Assembly (NCBI GenBank): GCA_002315935.1
Contig: DCII01000066.1
Span: 1 to 24,337, forward strand
Origin: Ruminococcaceae bacterium UBA1730
Lineage (GTDB): Bacteria > Bacillota > Clostridia > Oscillospirales > Acutalibacteraceae
Direction of reading: 5' to 3'
Length of the DNA: 24,337 bases
The notes below the pieces were generated by a model. It was not told the DNA's origin, made no database searches, and saw nothing but the letters and a program-made list of their open reading frames with translations. Both the position numbers and the translations under genes were made by a program. Shown here in pieces: positions 1-7,151 of this stretch; position 1 is the stretch's first letter; each line of letters starts with the position of its first letter.

Positions 1-3
1 TTT

Positions 4-1071
4 TCATACAATATACTTTTTAACTATCGGAATCTGATTAAGAATTGCAGAAATCGCAAGCGACACAATTCCGACTATAAGCACCAGAAGCGGAACTGCA
101 ATGAACGAATTTATCGAAAGAGTGTTGAAATGAAGCGTTTTGCTGATAAATTCAAGCACCATCGCATGGCAGAGATAAACTCCGAATGTGTATTTCGAAA
201 CCGTTCTGATAATTTTGCCTCCCCTTTCCGAAGGCGTTCGTCTGTCAGCGTTATATCGGAAGAAGATAAACACGGAAATTGATTCAAGAAGGCATCCGAA
301 GGTGAAATTATCGAGAAAAACGCTGTTTGATTTCTCCATGTGAATCGAAGCGAGAGCCGTAAAAACAACTATTGAAGCCGCTCCGACAAGACCTGCAAAA
401 TACGCAAGAATTCTGAGCCTCTTCGTAATTTCTTTTTTAGAAAGCCAATAGCCGAGAACATAATAAAACAGATACCCTTTTACAAAATTGATGTCTGTTC
501 TGCTTATAAGCGTGTTGACCTGAGCCTTCCAGTATTCGCTGTAAACCGAAAAAATACCGAGCAAAAACGGCAATACCATAGAAAATATAAAGGATATAAT
601 CAGCAGGTATTTTGTCAGCTTTTCCGATTCAGTTATTTTAGCGATAAACGGAGTCAACATATACAAAGCCGCAATGGTGAAAAGATACCAGAGATGATAA
701 TGACCGGTTAAAAAATCGTGAAAGCCATCTGCAAATGTCATTTCTTTTCCCTGATGATTGTCGGAAACAACATACAGCACAGACCAGAAAACGAAGGCTG
801 TTATCATTCTCAGAATGTTGTTTCTCAAAATCTGCTTTATTCCCCTCTCCTTGCTCAGGAAGAGTGAACCACTTATCATAATAAATACGGGAACCGCCCA
901 TCTTGAAACTGCATCAAGAATTGTGAAAAAGAGCCATTCGGTTGACATAACCTCTCCCGAACGCCAATTCTGTGCCGAAACATGAATAACAATAACCGCA
1001 AATGCCGCAAATATTTTCAGTTTATCGAAATAATATATTCTTTTAATATTCCTCTCCTCCATAATACCCAT
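4..1071 (-). CDS. Acyltransferase family 3 membrane protein
   Basis: This 355-residue integral membrane protein belongs to the acyltransferase-3 family, which transfers acyl groups (often acetyl) to cell-surface sugars or lipids. The family hallmarks near the N terminus are visible: a basic start, a hydrophobic helix ending in the conserved His (IVIH, H30), then SRWAVPVFIMISG with Arg57 before the second helix. About ten hydrophobic segments follow, and the end (LCHAMVLEF) matches the family's last-but-one helix. Length is normal. An alternative start at residue 4 (position 1062) is equally plausible; a GGGG lies about 10 nt before it. The gene stands alone, divergent from the next gene, so the substrate cannot be inferred from context. 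Its stop is at the window edge and no terminator is visible. Confidence 0.88.
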   Translation of the reverse strand: MGIMEERNIKRIYYFDKLKIFAAFAVIVIHVSAQNWRSGEVMSTEWLFFTILDAVSRWAVPVFIMISGSLFLSKERGIKQILRNNILRMITAFVFWSVLYVVSDNHQGKEMTFADGFHDFLTGHYHLWYLFTIAALYMLTPFIAKITESEKLTKYLLIISFIFSMVLPFLLGIFSVYSEYWKAQVNTLISRTDINFVKGYLFYYVLGYWLSKKEITKRLRILAYFAGLVGAASIVVFTALASIHMEKSNSVFLDNFTFGCLLESISVFIFFRYNADRRTPSERGGKIIRTVSKYTFGVYLCHAMVLEFISKTLHFNTLSINSFIAVPLLVLIVGIVSLAISAILNQIPIVKKYIV

Positions 1072-1093
1072 TCCCCACTCAGATTATTTACAT

Positions 1094-1122
1094 ATAATAT
1101 CATATCAGGAAGCATTTTTCAA
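1094..1122 (-). promoter_or_regulatory. Sigma-A promoter for the acyltransferase gene
   Basis: On the minus strand TTGAAA (1117-1122) and TATTAT (1094-1099) are separated by 17 nt. The -35 box lies in the loop of an inverted repeat, ATCAGGA (1104-1110) and TCCTGAT (1123-1129), which could be an operator. Confidence 0.6.
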
Positions 1123-1132
1123 TCCTGATGCA

Positions 1133-1160
1133 TTGACAAGAATTACAATTGTGATATAAT
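1133..1160 (+). promoter_or_regulatory. Sigma-A promoter for the small zinc-ribbon gene
   Basis: A consensus TTGACA (1133-1138) and TATAAT (1155-1160) are separated by 16 nt, upstream of the gene starting at 1188. The promoter is divergent from that of the acyltransferase gene. Confidence 0.8.
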
Positions 1161-1187
1161 TCAGTTATCAACTGTTGGAGGTGCAAA

Positions 1188-1676
1188 ATGGACGGCATTG
1201 ACTTGCTCGTTATATTGATTGTTCTTGTTCTCCTCGGCGTAACCCTTGCTCTTTCGGGAAAATGGAAGCTTCTGATTAAAAAGCCCGAAATCAAGAATGA
1301 CGAAAAGGATGAATTATCATACAGAGAAGCTGCCCGGCTCACGGCAATGAAAGCTGAAATAATGGGCAATTCCGGTAACGAAAATGAAAACAGAGTGCTC
1401 TGTTCATTCTGCGAAACCTATGTGGATATTTCCGAAAACGAGCTTTGCCCGAATTGCGGAGCATCGCTCAAGGAGGCAATAGAAAAAGAAAGAGAAAAAA
1501 AGGCACTCATGCAGGTTGAGCTTCTCCGCATTCAGAACGAAATGGAAAATGAACGAATGAAGAAGGAACGGACAAATAAGCTCATTGATACAGCCGCTAT
1601 GACCGCAGCTTCGCTCATTTCTCCGATTGCGGGCAGAACGATAGTTAAAACAATTATCAAAAACAAGAGAAAATAA
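1188..1676 (+). CDS. Membrane-anchored zinc-ribbon protein of unknown function
   Basis: The protein has 162 residues. A single N-terminal membrane helix (about residues 5-23) is followed by a charged linker, a zinc-ribbon-like site with two CxxC pairs (C72, C75, C87, C90), a Lys/Glu-rich probable coiled coil (about 94-135) and a less charged basic tail (LISPIAGRTIVKTII, ending KNKRK). I do not recognise a named family. The topology is probably one helix with the ribbon and coiled coil in the cytoplasm, which is inference. The start is supported by GGAGG 6-8 nt upstream and a strong promoter. The gene stands alone between that promoter and an intrinsic terminator. Two other zinc-ribbon membrane or scaffold-type proteins lie in this window (genes at 4118 and 7230). 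Confidence 0.8.
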   Translation: MDGIDLLVILIVLVLLGVTLALSGKWKLLIKKPEIKNDEKDELSYREAARLTAMKAEIMGNSGNENENRVLCSFCETYVDISENELCPNCGASLKEAIEKEREKKALMQVELLRIQNEMENERMKKERTNKLIDTAAMTAASLISPIAGRTIVKTIIKNKRK

Positions 1677-1681
1677 TTTCA

Positions 1682-1715
1682 GCCGCAGGTGAAAAATTCA
1701 TCTGCGGCGTTTAAT
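1682..1715 (+). terminator. Intrinsic terminator after the small zinc-ribbon gene
   Basis: A 12-bp stem (GCCGCAGGTGAA with TTCATCTGCGGC, one G-T pair) with an AAA loop spans 1682-1708 and is followed by a T-rich stretch. Confidence 0.75.
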
Positions 1716-1721
1716 ATTTTT

Positions 1722-1794
1722 TCGCTTTCGGGTTGGTCGGTAACTACCTCCCAGTGGACTTTCACCACAGAGCATTGATATGCCCGTCATACAT
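1722..1794 (-). other. Possible structured-RNA remnant (group II intron domain-I-like)
   Basis: The minus strand reads GTGGTGAAAGTCCAC, then a GGAGGTAGTTACCGACC run. The first part folds as GTGG/CCAC around TGAAAGT, and the second contains a GGTAGTTACC stem. This resembles, from memory, domain I segments of bacterial group II introns, but no reverse-transcriptase gene or domain V is present nearby. It sits immediately downstream of the tRNA terminator. It may instead be an unrelated small structured RNA. The call is tentative. Confidence 0.22.
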
Positions 1795-1795
1795 G

Positions 1796-1821
1796 AAAAA
1801 AGACACCCAAAGGTGTCTTTT
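1796..1821 (-). terminator. Intrinsic terminator of tRNA-Thr
   Basis: The minus strand has the stem AAAAGACACC/GGTGTCTTTT with a short loop directly after the encoded CCA end, followed by further Ts. Confidence 0.8.
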
Positions 1822-1896
1822 GGAGCTGGTAGTCGGACTCGAACCGACGACCTGCGCATTACGAATGCGCTGCTCTACCAACTGAGCCATACCAGC
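1821..1896 (-). tRNA. tRNA-Thr (anticodon CGT)
   Basis: The 76-nt cloverleaf is complete. The acceptor stem GCTGGTA/TACCAGC is followed by discriminator T and an encoded CCA. The D arm is GCTCAGTTGGTAGAGC. The anticodon stem GCGCA/TGCGC encloses TTCGTAA with anticodon CGT, which reads ACG (Thr). The T arm contains GGTTCGAGTCC. It is a single-gene unit with its own promoter and terminator. Confidence 0.97.
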
Positions 1897-1917
1897 AAAT
1901 ATCAGTGATACCGTGAT

Positions 1918-1946
1918 ATTATAATAGATTTGTTTCATTTTTTCAA
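1918..1946 (-). promoter_or_regulatory. Promoter of tRNA-Thr
   Basis: On the minus strand TTGAAA (1941-1946) and TATAAT (1918-1923) are separated by 17 nt, and the -10 box ends about 21 nt before the mature tRNA 5' end. Confidence 0.8.
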
Positions 1947-2040
1947 GTATATTTTCATATTTTTTAAATATTTCTTTCAATATGCTCTTTGCAAGCATCC
2001 ATCCGTTACAAATCCGAAACAATTTCTTTACAAACTACAC

Positions 2041-2069
2041 TTGATTTATATTTCAAAAAAGTATATTCT
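2041..2069 (+). promoter_or_regulatory. Promoter of the lipoprotein-SDR pair
   Basis: TTGATT (2041-2046), a 17-nt spacer and TATTCT (2064-2069) lie about 57 nt upstream of the lipoprotein start codon. Confidence 0.55.
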
Positions 2070-2126
2070 TATAGCATAAGTGCTATATATTGTGCTTTTT
2101 CACAACTCATTTGGAGGAAGTTATTT

Positions 2127-3242
2127 ATGAAAAAAAGTATTGTTGCATTGATTTTGGTTTTTGCACTGCTTTTCAGCTTTGCAGCGTGCCGCAAGGTTGA
2201 CAAGGGCAATGAAGAAGTTACCGAAATGCAGAGCGAAGCATTCGCTGTCGGTTCAGACGGAGAAAAACACAGCGTTCAGGCTGATGTTGATGCAGACGGA
2301 AACACTCAGTATTTCTATATTGATGAAGAGGGCAAGGAAGTAACCGTTGACAGTAGCAACGTTGTTGTTGAAGAAAAAGCCGTAAAGGTTATGGAAGCTA
2401 CTCAGGCAGACGGTTCTCTCACTCCCGAAGCACAGTCAATTCTTGATGCTCTGAATGACTCAGACTCAATGGAAGGACTTATTGACAGCACTGAGGTTGC
2501 TCCCACTCTTGCAATGGGCGAAGAAATGATTACCGCAAAGCAGAAGAATGTCAGAGTTGAAAAGATTTACGGCAAGGTCAGCGACAAGAGAGTCGGTTCA
2601 ACCAAAGTTGAAACTGCGGGCGGCACGACCAAGGTTGTCAGCAATAACGACGGCAAAAGCAGCGGCGGAAGCAGTGGCGGAGCCGGAGGATATGATTCAA
2701 CTCCCGACTATAAGGAAATCCTCAGCGGAACCAAATTCACCGCTTCATTCGTTATCAAAACAACAGTCGGCGGCGAATCCATGACTTTGCCGATTACCAT
2801 TTCAAGAAATGGTGAAATGTATTATCTCGAAACGACTATGCCCGTCAGCGAAAAAGGTTCAACCAAGTGCAATTTCCTTCTCCGTGACGGAACCTGCTAT
2901 ATGATTCTTCCGATCCTTCGCACATATTATTCCGCTTCAACTGCCGAAGAAGAGGATCTCGGCGTTGATGAAATCATCGGTGCGGTTCAGAACGGCACAT
3001 ACGTTTCAACCGCCGATGTTACAGTTGACGGCAAAAACTACATCTGCGAAAACTATGAAGTAGATGGTCAGTCAGTCAAATACTATTATCTTGACGGCAT
3101 TCTCAAGAGAATTGAAACAAACATAGACAGCGACTCAACCATTATGGAAATAAACTCCGTTTCAACCTATGTTGATTCATCCAAGTTCAAGGTTCCCGTC
3201 GGATATATGGATATGTCAAAGCTCATGGGCACCGAATCCTGA
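2127..3242 (+). CDS. Secreted lipoprotein with LolA/DUF6612-like C-terminal domain
   Basis: The protein has 371 residues. The N terminus is a lipoprotein signal: KK, a hydrophobic core, then SFAAC with the lipidated Cys at 21. A charged, repetitive region follows (about 25-170), then a Gly/Ser linker (about 175-190). The C-terminal domain, about 180 residues, is beta-rich with GEMYYLETT, TCYMILP and YYYLDGILKRIE segments, resembling the lipoprotein-sorting (LolA-like) fold of many Clostridia lipoproteins; this is a pattern judgement. Upstream in-frame ATG codons exist, but the start at 2127 is chosen because GGAGG (2113-2117) precedes it and the signal peptide begins there. Its role is probably at the outer face of the membrane; substrate unknown. 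The SDR gene follows after 11 nt. Confidence 0.82.
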   Translation: MKKSIVALILVFALLFSFAACRKVDKGNEEVTEMQSEAFAVGSDGEKHSVQADVDADGNTQYFYIDEEGKEVTVDSSNVVVEEKAVKVMEATQADGSLTPEAQSILDALNDSDSMEGLIDSTEVAPTLAMGEEMITAKQKNVRVEKIYGKVSDKRVGSTKVETAGGTTKVVSNNDGKSSGGSSGGAGGYDSTPDYKEILSGTKFTASFVIKTTVGGESMTLPITISRNGEMYYLETTMPVSEKGSTKCNFLLRDGTCYMILPILRTYYSASTAEEEDLGVDEIIGAVQNGTYVSTADVTVDGKNYICENYEVDGQSVKYYYLDGILKRIETNIDSDSTIMEINSVSTYVDSSKFKVPVGYMDMSKLMGTES

Positions 3243-3253
3243 TAAAAATCGCT

Positions 3254-3985
3254 ATGAAGAAATGTGCATTTATTACCGGAGCATCCGGCGGAATAGGGAG
3301 CGAAATTGCTCTGCGTCTCGCCCGTGACGGCTTTGAGATTGCCGCCTGCTATCATTCCGATGAAGAAGGTGCAAAGGCTCTTGATTCCGCTCTTTCGGAT
3401 ATGGGAGTCAAACACAAAATTTACAAAGCCGATGTTTCCGATTATAAAAATATTAAAAGCATATTCGCAGACGCCACCGATTATTTCGGCGGCGTTTCTG
3501 TGCTTGTCAACAATGCGGGAATTGCCCAGCAAAAGCTTTTCACCGACATCACCGAGGACGATTTTGATCTCTTGACAGCCGTGAATTTCAAAGGCGTTTT
3601 CAATTGCTGTAAATTTGCGGTTCCTCACATGATTCACGAAAAGAGCGGAAAAATCATCAATATTTCATCTATGTGGGGCGTTTGCGGTGCATCCTGCGAA
3701 ACGGTTTATTCGGCGACCAAGGCGGCGGTAATCGGTCTGACAAAGGCTCTTGCAAGAGAGCTTGCTCCGAGCAACATTCAAGTCAACTGCATCGCTCCGG
3801 GAGCGATTGACACGAAAATGAACGATAATCTTTCCGCAGAAGAGAAGGCTGCATTTGCAAACGAGATTCCCATGGGAAGATTCGGAATGCCTGAAGAAAT
3901 CGCCGGAATAGTGTCGTTTCTCGCAGGCGGAGACTCCGATTACATAACTGCTCAGGTCATAACCGCAGACGGTGGATTAACTTAA
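3254..3985 (+). CDS. Short-chain dehydrogenase/reductase (FabG/YmfI-like)
   Basis: This 243-residue classical SDR has the cofactor motif TGASGGIG (residues 8-15), NNAG (86-89) and the full catalytic tetrad N111, S139, Y152, K156 (YSATK), with the typical 13-residue Ser-Tyr spacing. PGAIDTKM and the TADGGLT end also fit. Candidates are 3-oxoacyl-ACP reductase (FabG) or the EF-P 5-aminopentanone reductase YmfI. It is not in a fab cluster, so FabG itself is not favoured and no symbol is given. It starts 11 nt after the lipoprotein stop, with no convincing Shine-Dalgarno, so its translation may be coupled to the upstream gene. No clear terminator follows. Confidence 0.9.
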   Translation: MKKCAFITGASGGIGSEIALRLARDGFEIAACYHSDEEGAKALDSALSDMGVKHKIYKADVSDYKNIKSIFADATDYFGGVSVLVNNAGIAQQKLFTDITEDDFDLLTAVNFKGVFNCCKFAVPHMIHEKSGKIINISSMWGVCGASCETVYSATKAAVIGLTKALARELAPSNIQVNCIAPGAIDTKMNDNLSAEEKAAFANEIPMGRFGMPEEIAGIVSFLAGGDSDYITAQVITADGGLT

Positions 3986-4048
3986 CCATAGCTTCCTTAA
4001 TGTCCAATATGTCAAAAAATCTTATTTCTTTTTGGTAATACTTCACAA

Positions 4049-4100
4049 TTGATTTAATTGATTCTATATGGTAAAATAATATGAACTTTTATTTTACCAT
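4049..4100 (+). promoter_or_regulatory. Promoter overlapped by a perfect 12-bp inverted repeat
   Basis: TTGATT (4049-4054), 17 nt, and TAAAAT (4072-4077) form the promoter. ATGGTAAAATAA (4068-4079) is repeated inverted as TTATTTTACCAT (4089-4100) with a 9-nt spacer. The left arm covers the -10 box, so this is more likely a DNA operator than an RNA hairpin. Confidence 0.65.
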
Positions 4101-4117
4101 GCAACGGAGGAAAGACT

Positions 4118-4993
4118 ATGGCAAACTGTCCTAAATGCGGTCACAAACTCACATTCTTTGATTGGCGTCCGAACTGCCCGAAGTGCGGAGTCAATCTTGT
4201 ATATTACGGATTGGATGAAAAGCTTATGGATGAAGCTGATTCAGCTGAGCTTGAGCACGCTCATCTTCAGAAGAAGATTGACAGACTCAAAGCCTCATTC
4301 GTAGGTTCGCCTCTTGCTATTGCAAGAATTTTCCTTTCCCTTCTCCCCATCGGTGCACTCATGCTTCCGCTTGCAAGCGTTACCTTCAGCGGTCCGATGA
4401 TTGAGCAGACAACCAAGAGCATCAACGCAGTTGAAATCTATAACCTTGCTTCTTCTCTTGATTTCGGTGCACTCTTCACAATGATGGGTTCAAAGCTTGT
4501 CGGTTCAGCATTCACTTCATATTTTATTGCTCTTGTCGGCATTCTTCTTTCGCTCGTTTTCATCATTGTAGGTCTCTTTGCTCTCACCTCAGCCTGCGGA
4601 CCTCACGGAAAGGGCAGAAACATAGTCAACAACTGCATTTCAATTGTTACTGCAATTGTTTCGGTTATTTTCTTCAGCAGATTTGCTACTCAGATTAACG
4701 GCGTGTTCCCTGAATTTGTTTCAGGAAAACTCGGAATCGGAGTTATCGTTTATTTTGTTTCTCTCGCTCTTCTTCTCGGAATCAACATTCTCATCGCTTC
4801 AAAGGGCGATTATGTAAAGTATAAGCAGTGCTTTGTCGGCGGTATTCCTTCAGAGGAATATGAGAAGCTCGTTGCTGACGGCGTTGAAATTGATAAGATT
4901 CACGAAATGATGTATGAGGCACTCGACAAGAAAAAGGCTGAAAAAGAAGAAGCCGAAAGAAAGAAATTCGAAGAGAAGAACGCAAAGAACTGA
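4118..4993 (+). CDS. Polytopic membrane protein with N-terminal zinc ribbon
   Basis: The protein has 291 residues. It opens with a zinc ribbon, CPKCG then CPKCG (C4, C7, C20, C23), and a charged helix (about 35-60). Four hydrophobic helices follow (about 64-90, 129-160, 170-190 and 206-229). It ends in a Lys/Glu-rich probable coiled coil (about 262-291). I do not recognise a named family, and the function is unknown. The ribbon and coiled coil probably both face the cytoplasm, which fits four helices with both ends inside. The start is supported by GGAGG (4106-4110). The gene is monocistronic, with its own promoter carrying a palindrome and a strong terminator. Confidence 0.85.
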   Translation: MANCPKCGHKLTFFDWRPNCPKCGVNLVYYGLDEKLMDEADSAELEHAHLQKKIDRLKASFVGSPLAIARIFLSLLPIGALMLPLASVTFSGPMIEQTTKSINAVEIYNLASSLDFGALFTMMGSKLVGSAFTSYFIALVGILLSLVFIIVGLFALTSACGPHGKGRNIVNNCISIVTAIVSVIFFSRFATQINGVFPEFVSGKLGIGVIVYFVSLALLLGINILIASKGDYVKYKQCFVGGIPSEEYEKLVADGVEIDKIHEMMYEALDKKKAEKEEAERKKFEEKNAKN

Positions 4994-4999
4994 TTAATC

Positions 5000-5028
5000 A
5001 AGGCTGTGTCATCGGGCACAGCCTTTTG
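5000..5028 (+). terminator. Terminator of the zinc-ribbon membrane protein gene
   Basis: The stem AAGGCTGTG/CACAGCCTT with an 8-nt loop is followed by TTTTG. Confidence 0.85.
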
Positions 5029-5033
5029 TCATG

Positions 5034-5070
5034 AAAAAGCTCCGAAAGAATTAACTTCCGGAGTTTTTTG
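5034..5070 (-). terminator. Bidirectional terminator between the zinc-ribbon gene and sufB
   Basis: The stem CTCCGAAAG (5040-5048) with CTTCCGGAG (5055-5063) has one mismatch. It has T6 on the plus side and CTTTTTC on the minus side, so it can end transcripts from both convergent units. It closes the sufCB operon. Confidence 0.75.
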
Positions 5071-5991
5071 TTATTTAAGAAATCCGCTTATGATGACCTC
5101 TTCCGCTTCCTCCTCGCTCATTCCGAATGTCATGAGCTTGACAAGCTGGTCATTATTGATTCTGCCGATTGCCGCTTCGTGAACTATCTGAGCATCGGCA
5201 CAGTTTGCGGTTATTGCGGGGATTGAGCTGACTGTCGCATTATCCATGATAATCGAATCACATTGAACATGAGCCTTGCATTCCGCATTGCCGATTGCGT
5301 TCGGATGGAAAATCTGCTTTGAATTATCCTTAGCAACAGAGCGTGAGATAATCTGCGATGAAGCACCCTCGCCGTTAAGACTGACCTCCATATCGGAGCG
5401 TGCGTATTGTTCGCCGTGGGTAAGAAGTCTTTCCGTAACGATGAGCTTTGCACCTGCCTCAAGTGAAGCCTTTGTGTCTCTGACAGTTGAATCAACGCCC
5501 TTAATCTGAACCATTTCCATTTCGCAAACAGAATTTTCATCCTGTTCAACAACAGTTACGGGGTTAAGCACCCTTGCACCGCTTCCGTCACCCTCGCCGT
5601 AATGCTTTTCAATATACTTAACCTTTGCATTCTTGCCGATGTGGAAAGAATGAATGCCGTCGTGCTGTGATTTCTGGTCGCCGCAGTTGTGAATTCCACA
5701 GCCTGCAACTATAAGCACATCCGCATCATCGCCTACATAGAAATCATTATAAACAACCTCGTCAAGTCCCGATTCTGTGATGATAACGGGAATATGAATG
5801 CTCTCGTTCTTCGTGCCCGGAGCAACAATAATGTCAATGCCGGGTTTATCGGCTTTCTGAACTATTTCAATGTTTGCAGTTGAACGCCTTGAAACGCCTT
5901 CACCGTTTTTCCGGATGTTATATGCACCCTCGGGAACCTCGTGAATGTCGGCAATAGCCTGAAGAAGCTCTGAATCTATCTTATCCATCAT
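5071..5991 (-). CDS. sufB: SufB/SufD-family Fe-S cluster assembly scaffold (short form)
   Basis: This 306-residue protein carries the SufB/SufD beta-helix core and C-terminal domain. In the SUF pathway these proteins form the scaffold on which Fe-S clusters are built, in complex with the ATPase SufC. The C terminus is diagnostic: an AxIVHEAAIGRI segment (H271, E272), then DQLVKLMTFGMSEEEAEEVI. VQCDS places a Cys (C244) where SufB has its catalytic QCDS cysteine, so the protein is more SufB-like than SufD-like. At 306 residues it is much shorter than usual SufB (about 465-495) and lacks the long N-terminal region. It overlaps the sufC stop by 4 nt (ATGA), implying translational coupling. No sufS, sufU or second sufB/D paralogue lies in the window. 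Confidence 0.87.
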   Translation of the reverse strand: MMDKIDSELLQAIADIHEVPEGAYNIRKNGEGVSRRSTANIEIVQKADKPGIDIIVAPGTKNESIHIPVIITESGLDEVVYNDFYVGDDADVLIVAGCGIHNCGDQKSQHDGIHSFHIGKNAKVKYIEKHYGEGDGSGARVLNPVTVVEQDENSVCEMEMVQIKGVDSTVRDTKASLEAGAKLIVTERLLTHGEQYARSDMEVSLNGEGASSQIISRSVAKDNSKQIFHPNAIGNAECKAHVQCDSIIMDNATVSSIPAITANCADAQIVHEAAIGRINNDQLVKLMTFGMSEEEAEEVIISGFLK

Positions 5992-6719
5992 TCATTCCCC
6001 CTTCCTCTGAAACCGCAGTTCTCGTTGAATTCACCCATAAGTCTGGGGAAGATTTCTTCCTTCGAGCCTGTGTCTCTGACTTTTCCGTCTGCAATAACTA
6101 TCATTCTGTCGGCAAGCTGCATAATTCTTTCCTGATGAGAAATAACCAGCACGCTGTTATGATTTCCCTCGCTCATTGCCTTGAAGGATTCAACAAGCAT
6201 TGAAAAGCTCCAGAGGTCAATTCCGGCTTCAGGCTCATCAAAGATGGCAAGTCCGAGTTTTCTTGCCATGAGAGTGGCAATTTCAATTCTTTTTGCTTCG
6301 CCGCCCGAAAGGGAAGCATCCATTTCTCTGTTAAGATAATCCTTTGAGCAGAGACCTACGCTTGTGAGATAACCGCAGCATTCATCTTCGGGAAGCTCGC
6401 TTCCTGCGGCAAGAGAAAGCAAGCGGCGAACCGTCAAGCCCTTGAATCTCGGCGGCTGCTGGAATGCGTATCCGATGCCGAGCTTTGCTCTTTCCGTGAC
6501 TGACATATCGGTTATATCCGTGCCGTTGAAAAGAATTTTGCCGCTTGTCGGCTTTTCAATTCCCATAATCAGCCTTGCAAGAGTGGATTTTCCGCCTCCG
6601 TTGGGACCCGTGATAACGGTAAATGAACCGTCGGGAATTTCAAGACTGATGTTATCTATTATTTCAAACTCGGAGCCGCTGTCTCCGACCCTGAACGATA
6701 CATTTTCAAGTTTTAACAT
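5988..6719 (-). CDS. sufC: Fe-S cluster assembly ATPase SufC
   Basis: This 243-residue ABC ATPase energises SUF cluster assembly on SufB/D. All motifs are present: Walker A GPNGGGKST (38-46), Q-loop in AFQQPPR, signature LSGGEAKR (137-144), Walker B LAIFDE (157-162) followed by PEAGID, and switch His195. LSGGEAKR and DEPEAGID resemble the usual SufC forms (LSGGEKKR, DETDSGLD) but diverge from them. The start at 6719 is chosen because AGGAG lies about 7 nt upstream. A longer in-frame reading from 6851 would begin upstream of the promoter at 6753-6781, so it is not used. It is the first gene of a two-gene operon with sufB. Confidence 0.92.
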   Translation of the reverse strand: MLKLENVSFRVGDSGSEFEIIDNISLEIPDGSFTVITGPNGGGKSTLARLIMGIEKPTSGKILFNGTDITDMSVTERAKLGIGYAFQQPPRFKGLTVRRLLSLAAGSELPEDECCGYLTSVGLCSKDYLNREMDASLSGGEAKRIEIATLMARKLGLAIFDEPEAGIDLWSFSMLVESFKAMSEGNHNSVLVISHQERIMQLADRMIVIADGKVRDTGSKEEIFPRLMGEFNENCGFRGRGNE

Positions 6720-6752
6720 ATCTTTCTCCTGTATACTTATTTTTCCATCATA

Positions 6753-6781
6753 ATTATATCTCAAAATCCCGTCATTATCAA
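6753..6781 (-). promoter_or_regulatory. Promoter of the sufCB operon
   Basis: On the minus strand TTGATA (6776-6781) and TATAAT (6753-6758) are separated by 17 nt. The mRNA leader is only about 30 nt, with no obvious regulator site. Confidence 0.8.
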
Positions 6782-7004
6782 TACACAATTTGCCGAAATT
6801 AGCATAACAGGAAACAAGATTTCTGTGATAATACCAAGTGAAATTTTTCATTAATTCGTAATTATGTAAAAAATAACATAAAAAAGCAAAAATTAACCAT
6901 GAAAGAATATGGCAAAAACTATTTGAAAATTATAAAATATTAGACGAATATTTTTGCTCAACGGCAGTAATGTTCAGAAAATTCCGACTCGCAGTAATCA
7001 GATG

Positions 7005-7113
7005 TTAATTAAGACTATCAATAATATATAATACTCCTTATGTAATGAGGGTCGATAGAGGATTAGATAGATACAGCCGTAGGCAGGAAACTGTCTGCGG
7101 CTGTACCATTTTT
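7005..7113 (+). ncRNA. Candidate small RNA ending in a 15-bp GAAA-loop hairpin
   Basis: A TATAAT box (7027-7032) with a weak TTAATT 16 nt upstream (7005-7010) precedes about 75 nt without a credible ORF. The end is a hairpin with 15 consecutive pairs (7072-7086 with 7091-7105, two G-U) closed by a GAAA tetraloop and followed by CCATTTTT. It could be a free small RNA or an attenuated leader of the gene at 7230, though that gene has its own promoter further down. The rest of the 510-nt gap between sufC and that gene (6720-7229) is AT-rich and shows only the two flanking promoters. The mature RNA would start near 7039. Confidence 0.45.
7072..7113 (+). terminator. Strong intrinsic terminator
   Basis: A 15-bp stem with a GAAA loop (7072-7105) is followed by TTTTT (7109-7113). 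No protein gene precedes it on this strand, which supports an RNA gene upstream. Confidence 0.75.
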
Positions 7114-7151
7114 GCGGTTAGGAATAAAATGTGAAGAACAAAAATTTTTTA

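Noticed and set aside
1989..2126. 46-residue N-terminal extension of the lipoprotein
   Set aside because: It runs through the promoter, lacks a ribosome binding site, and would hide the signal peptide that starts at 2127.
5071..5991. Naming the scaffold gene sufD instead of sufB
   Set aside because: The QCDS cysteine typical of SufB is present and there is no separate SufB beside it.
6720..6851. Longer N-terminal reading of sufC beginning at 6851
   Set aside because: It would start upstream of the -10/-35 boxes at 6753-6781, has no Shine-Dalgarno, and adds 44 residues not found in SufC; ATG at 6719 has AGGAG and the usual N terminus.
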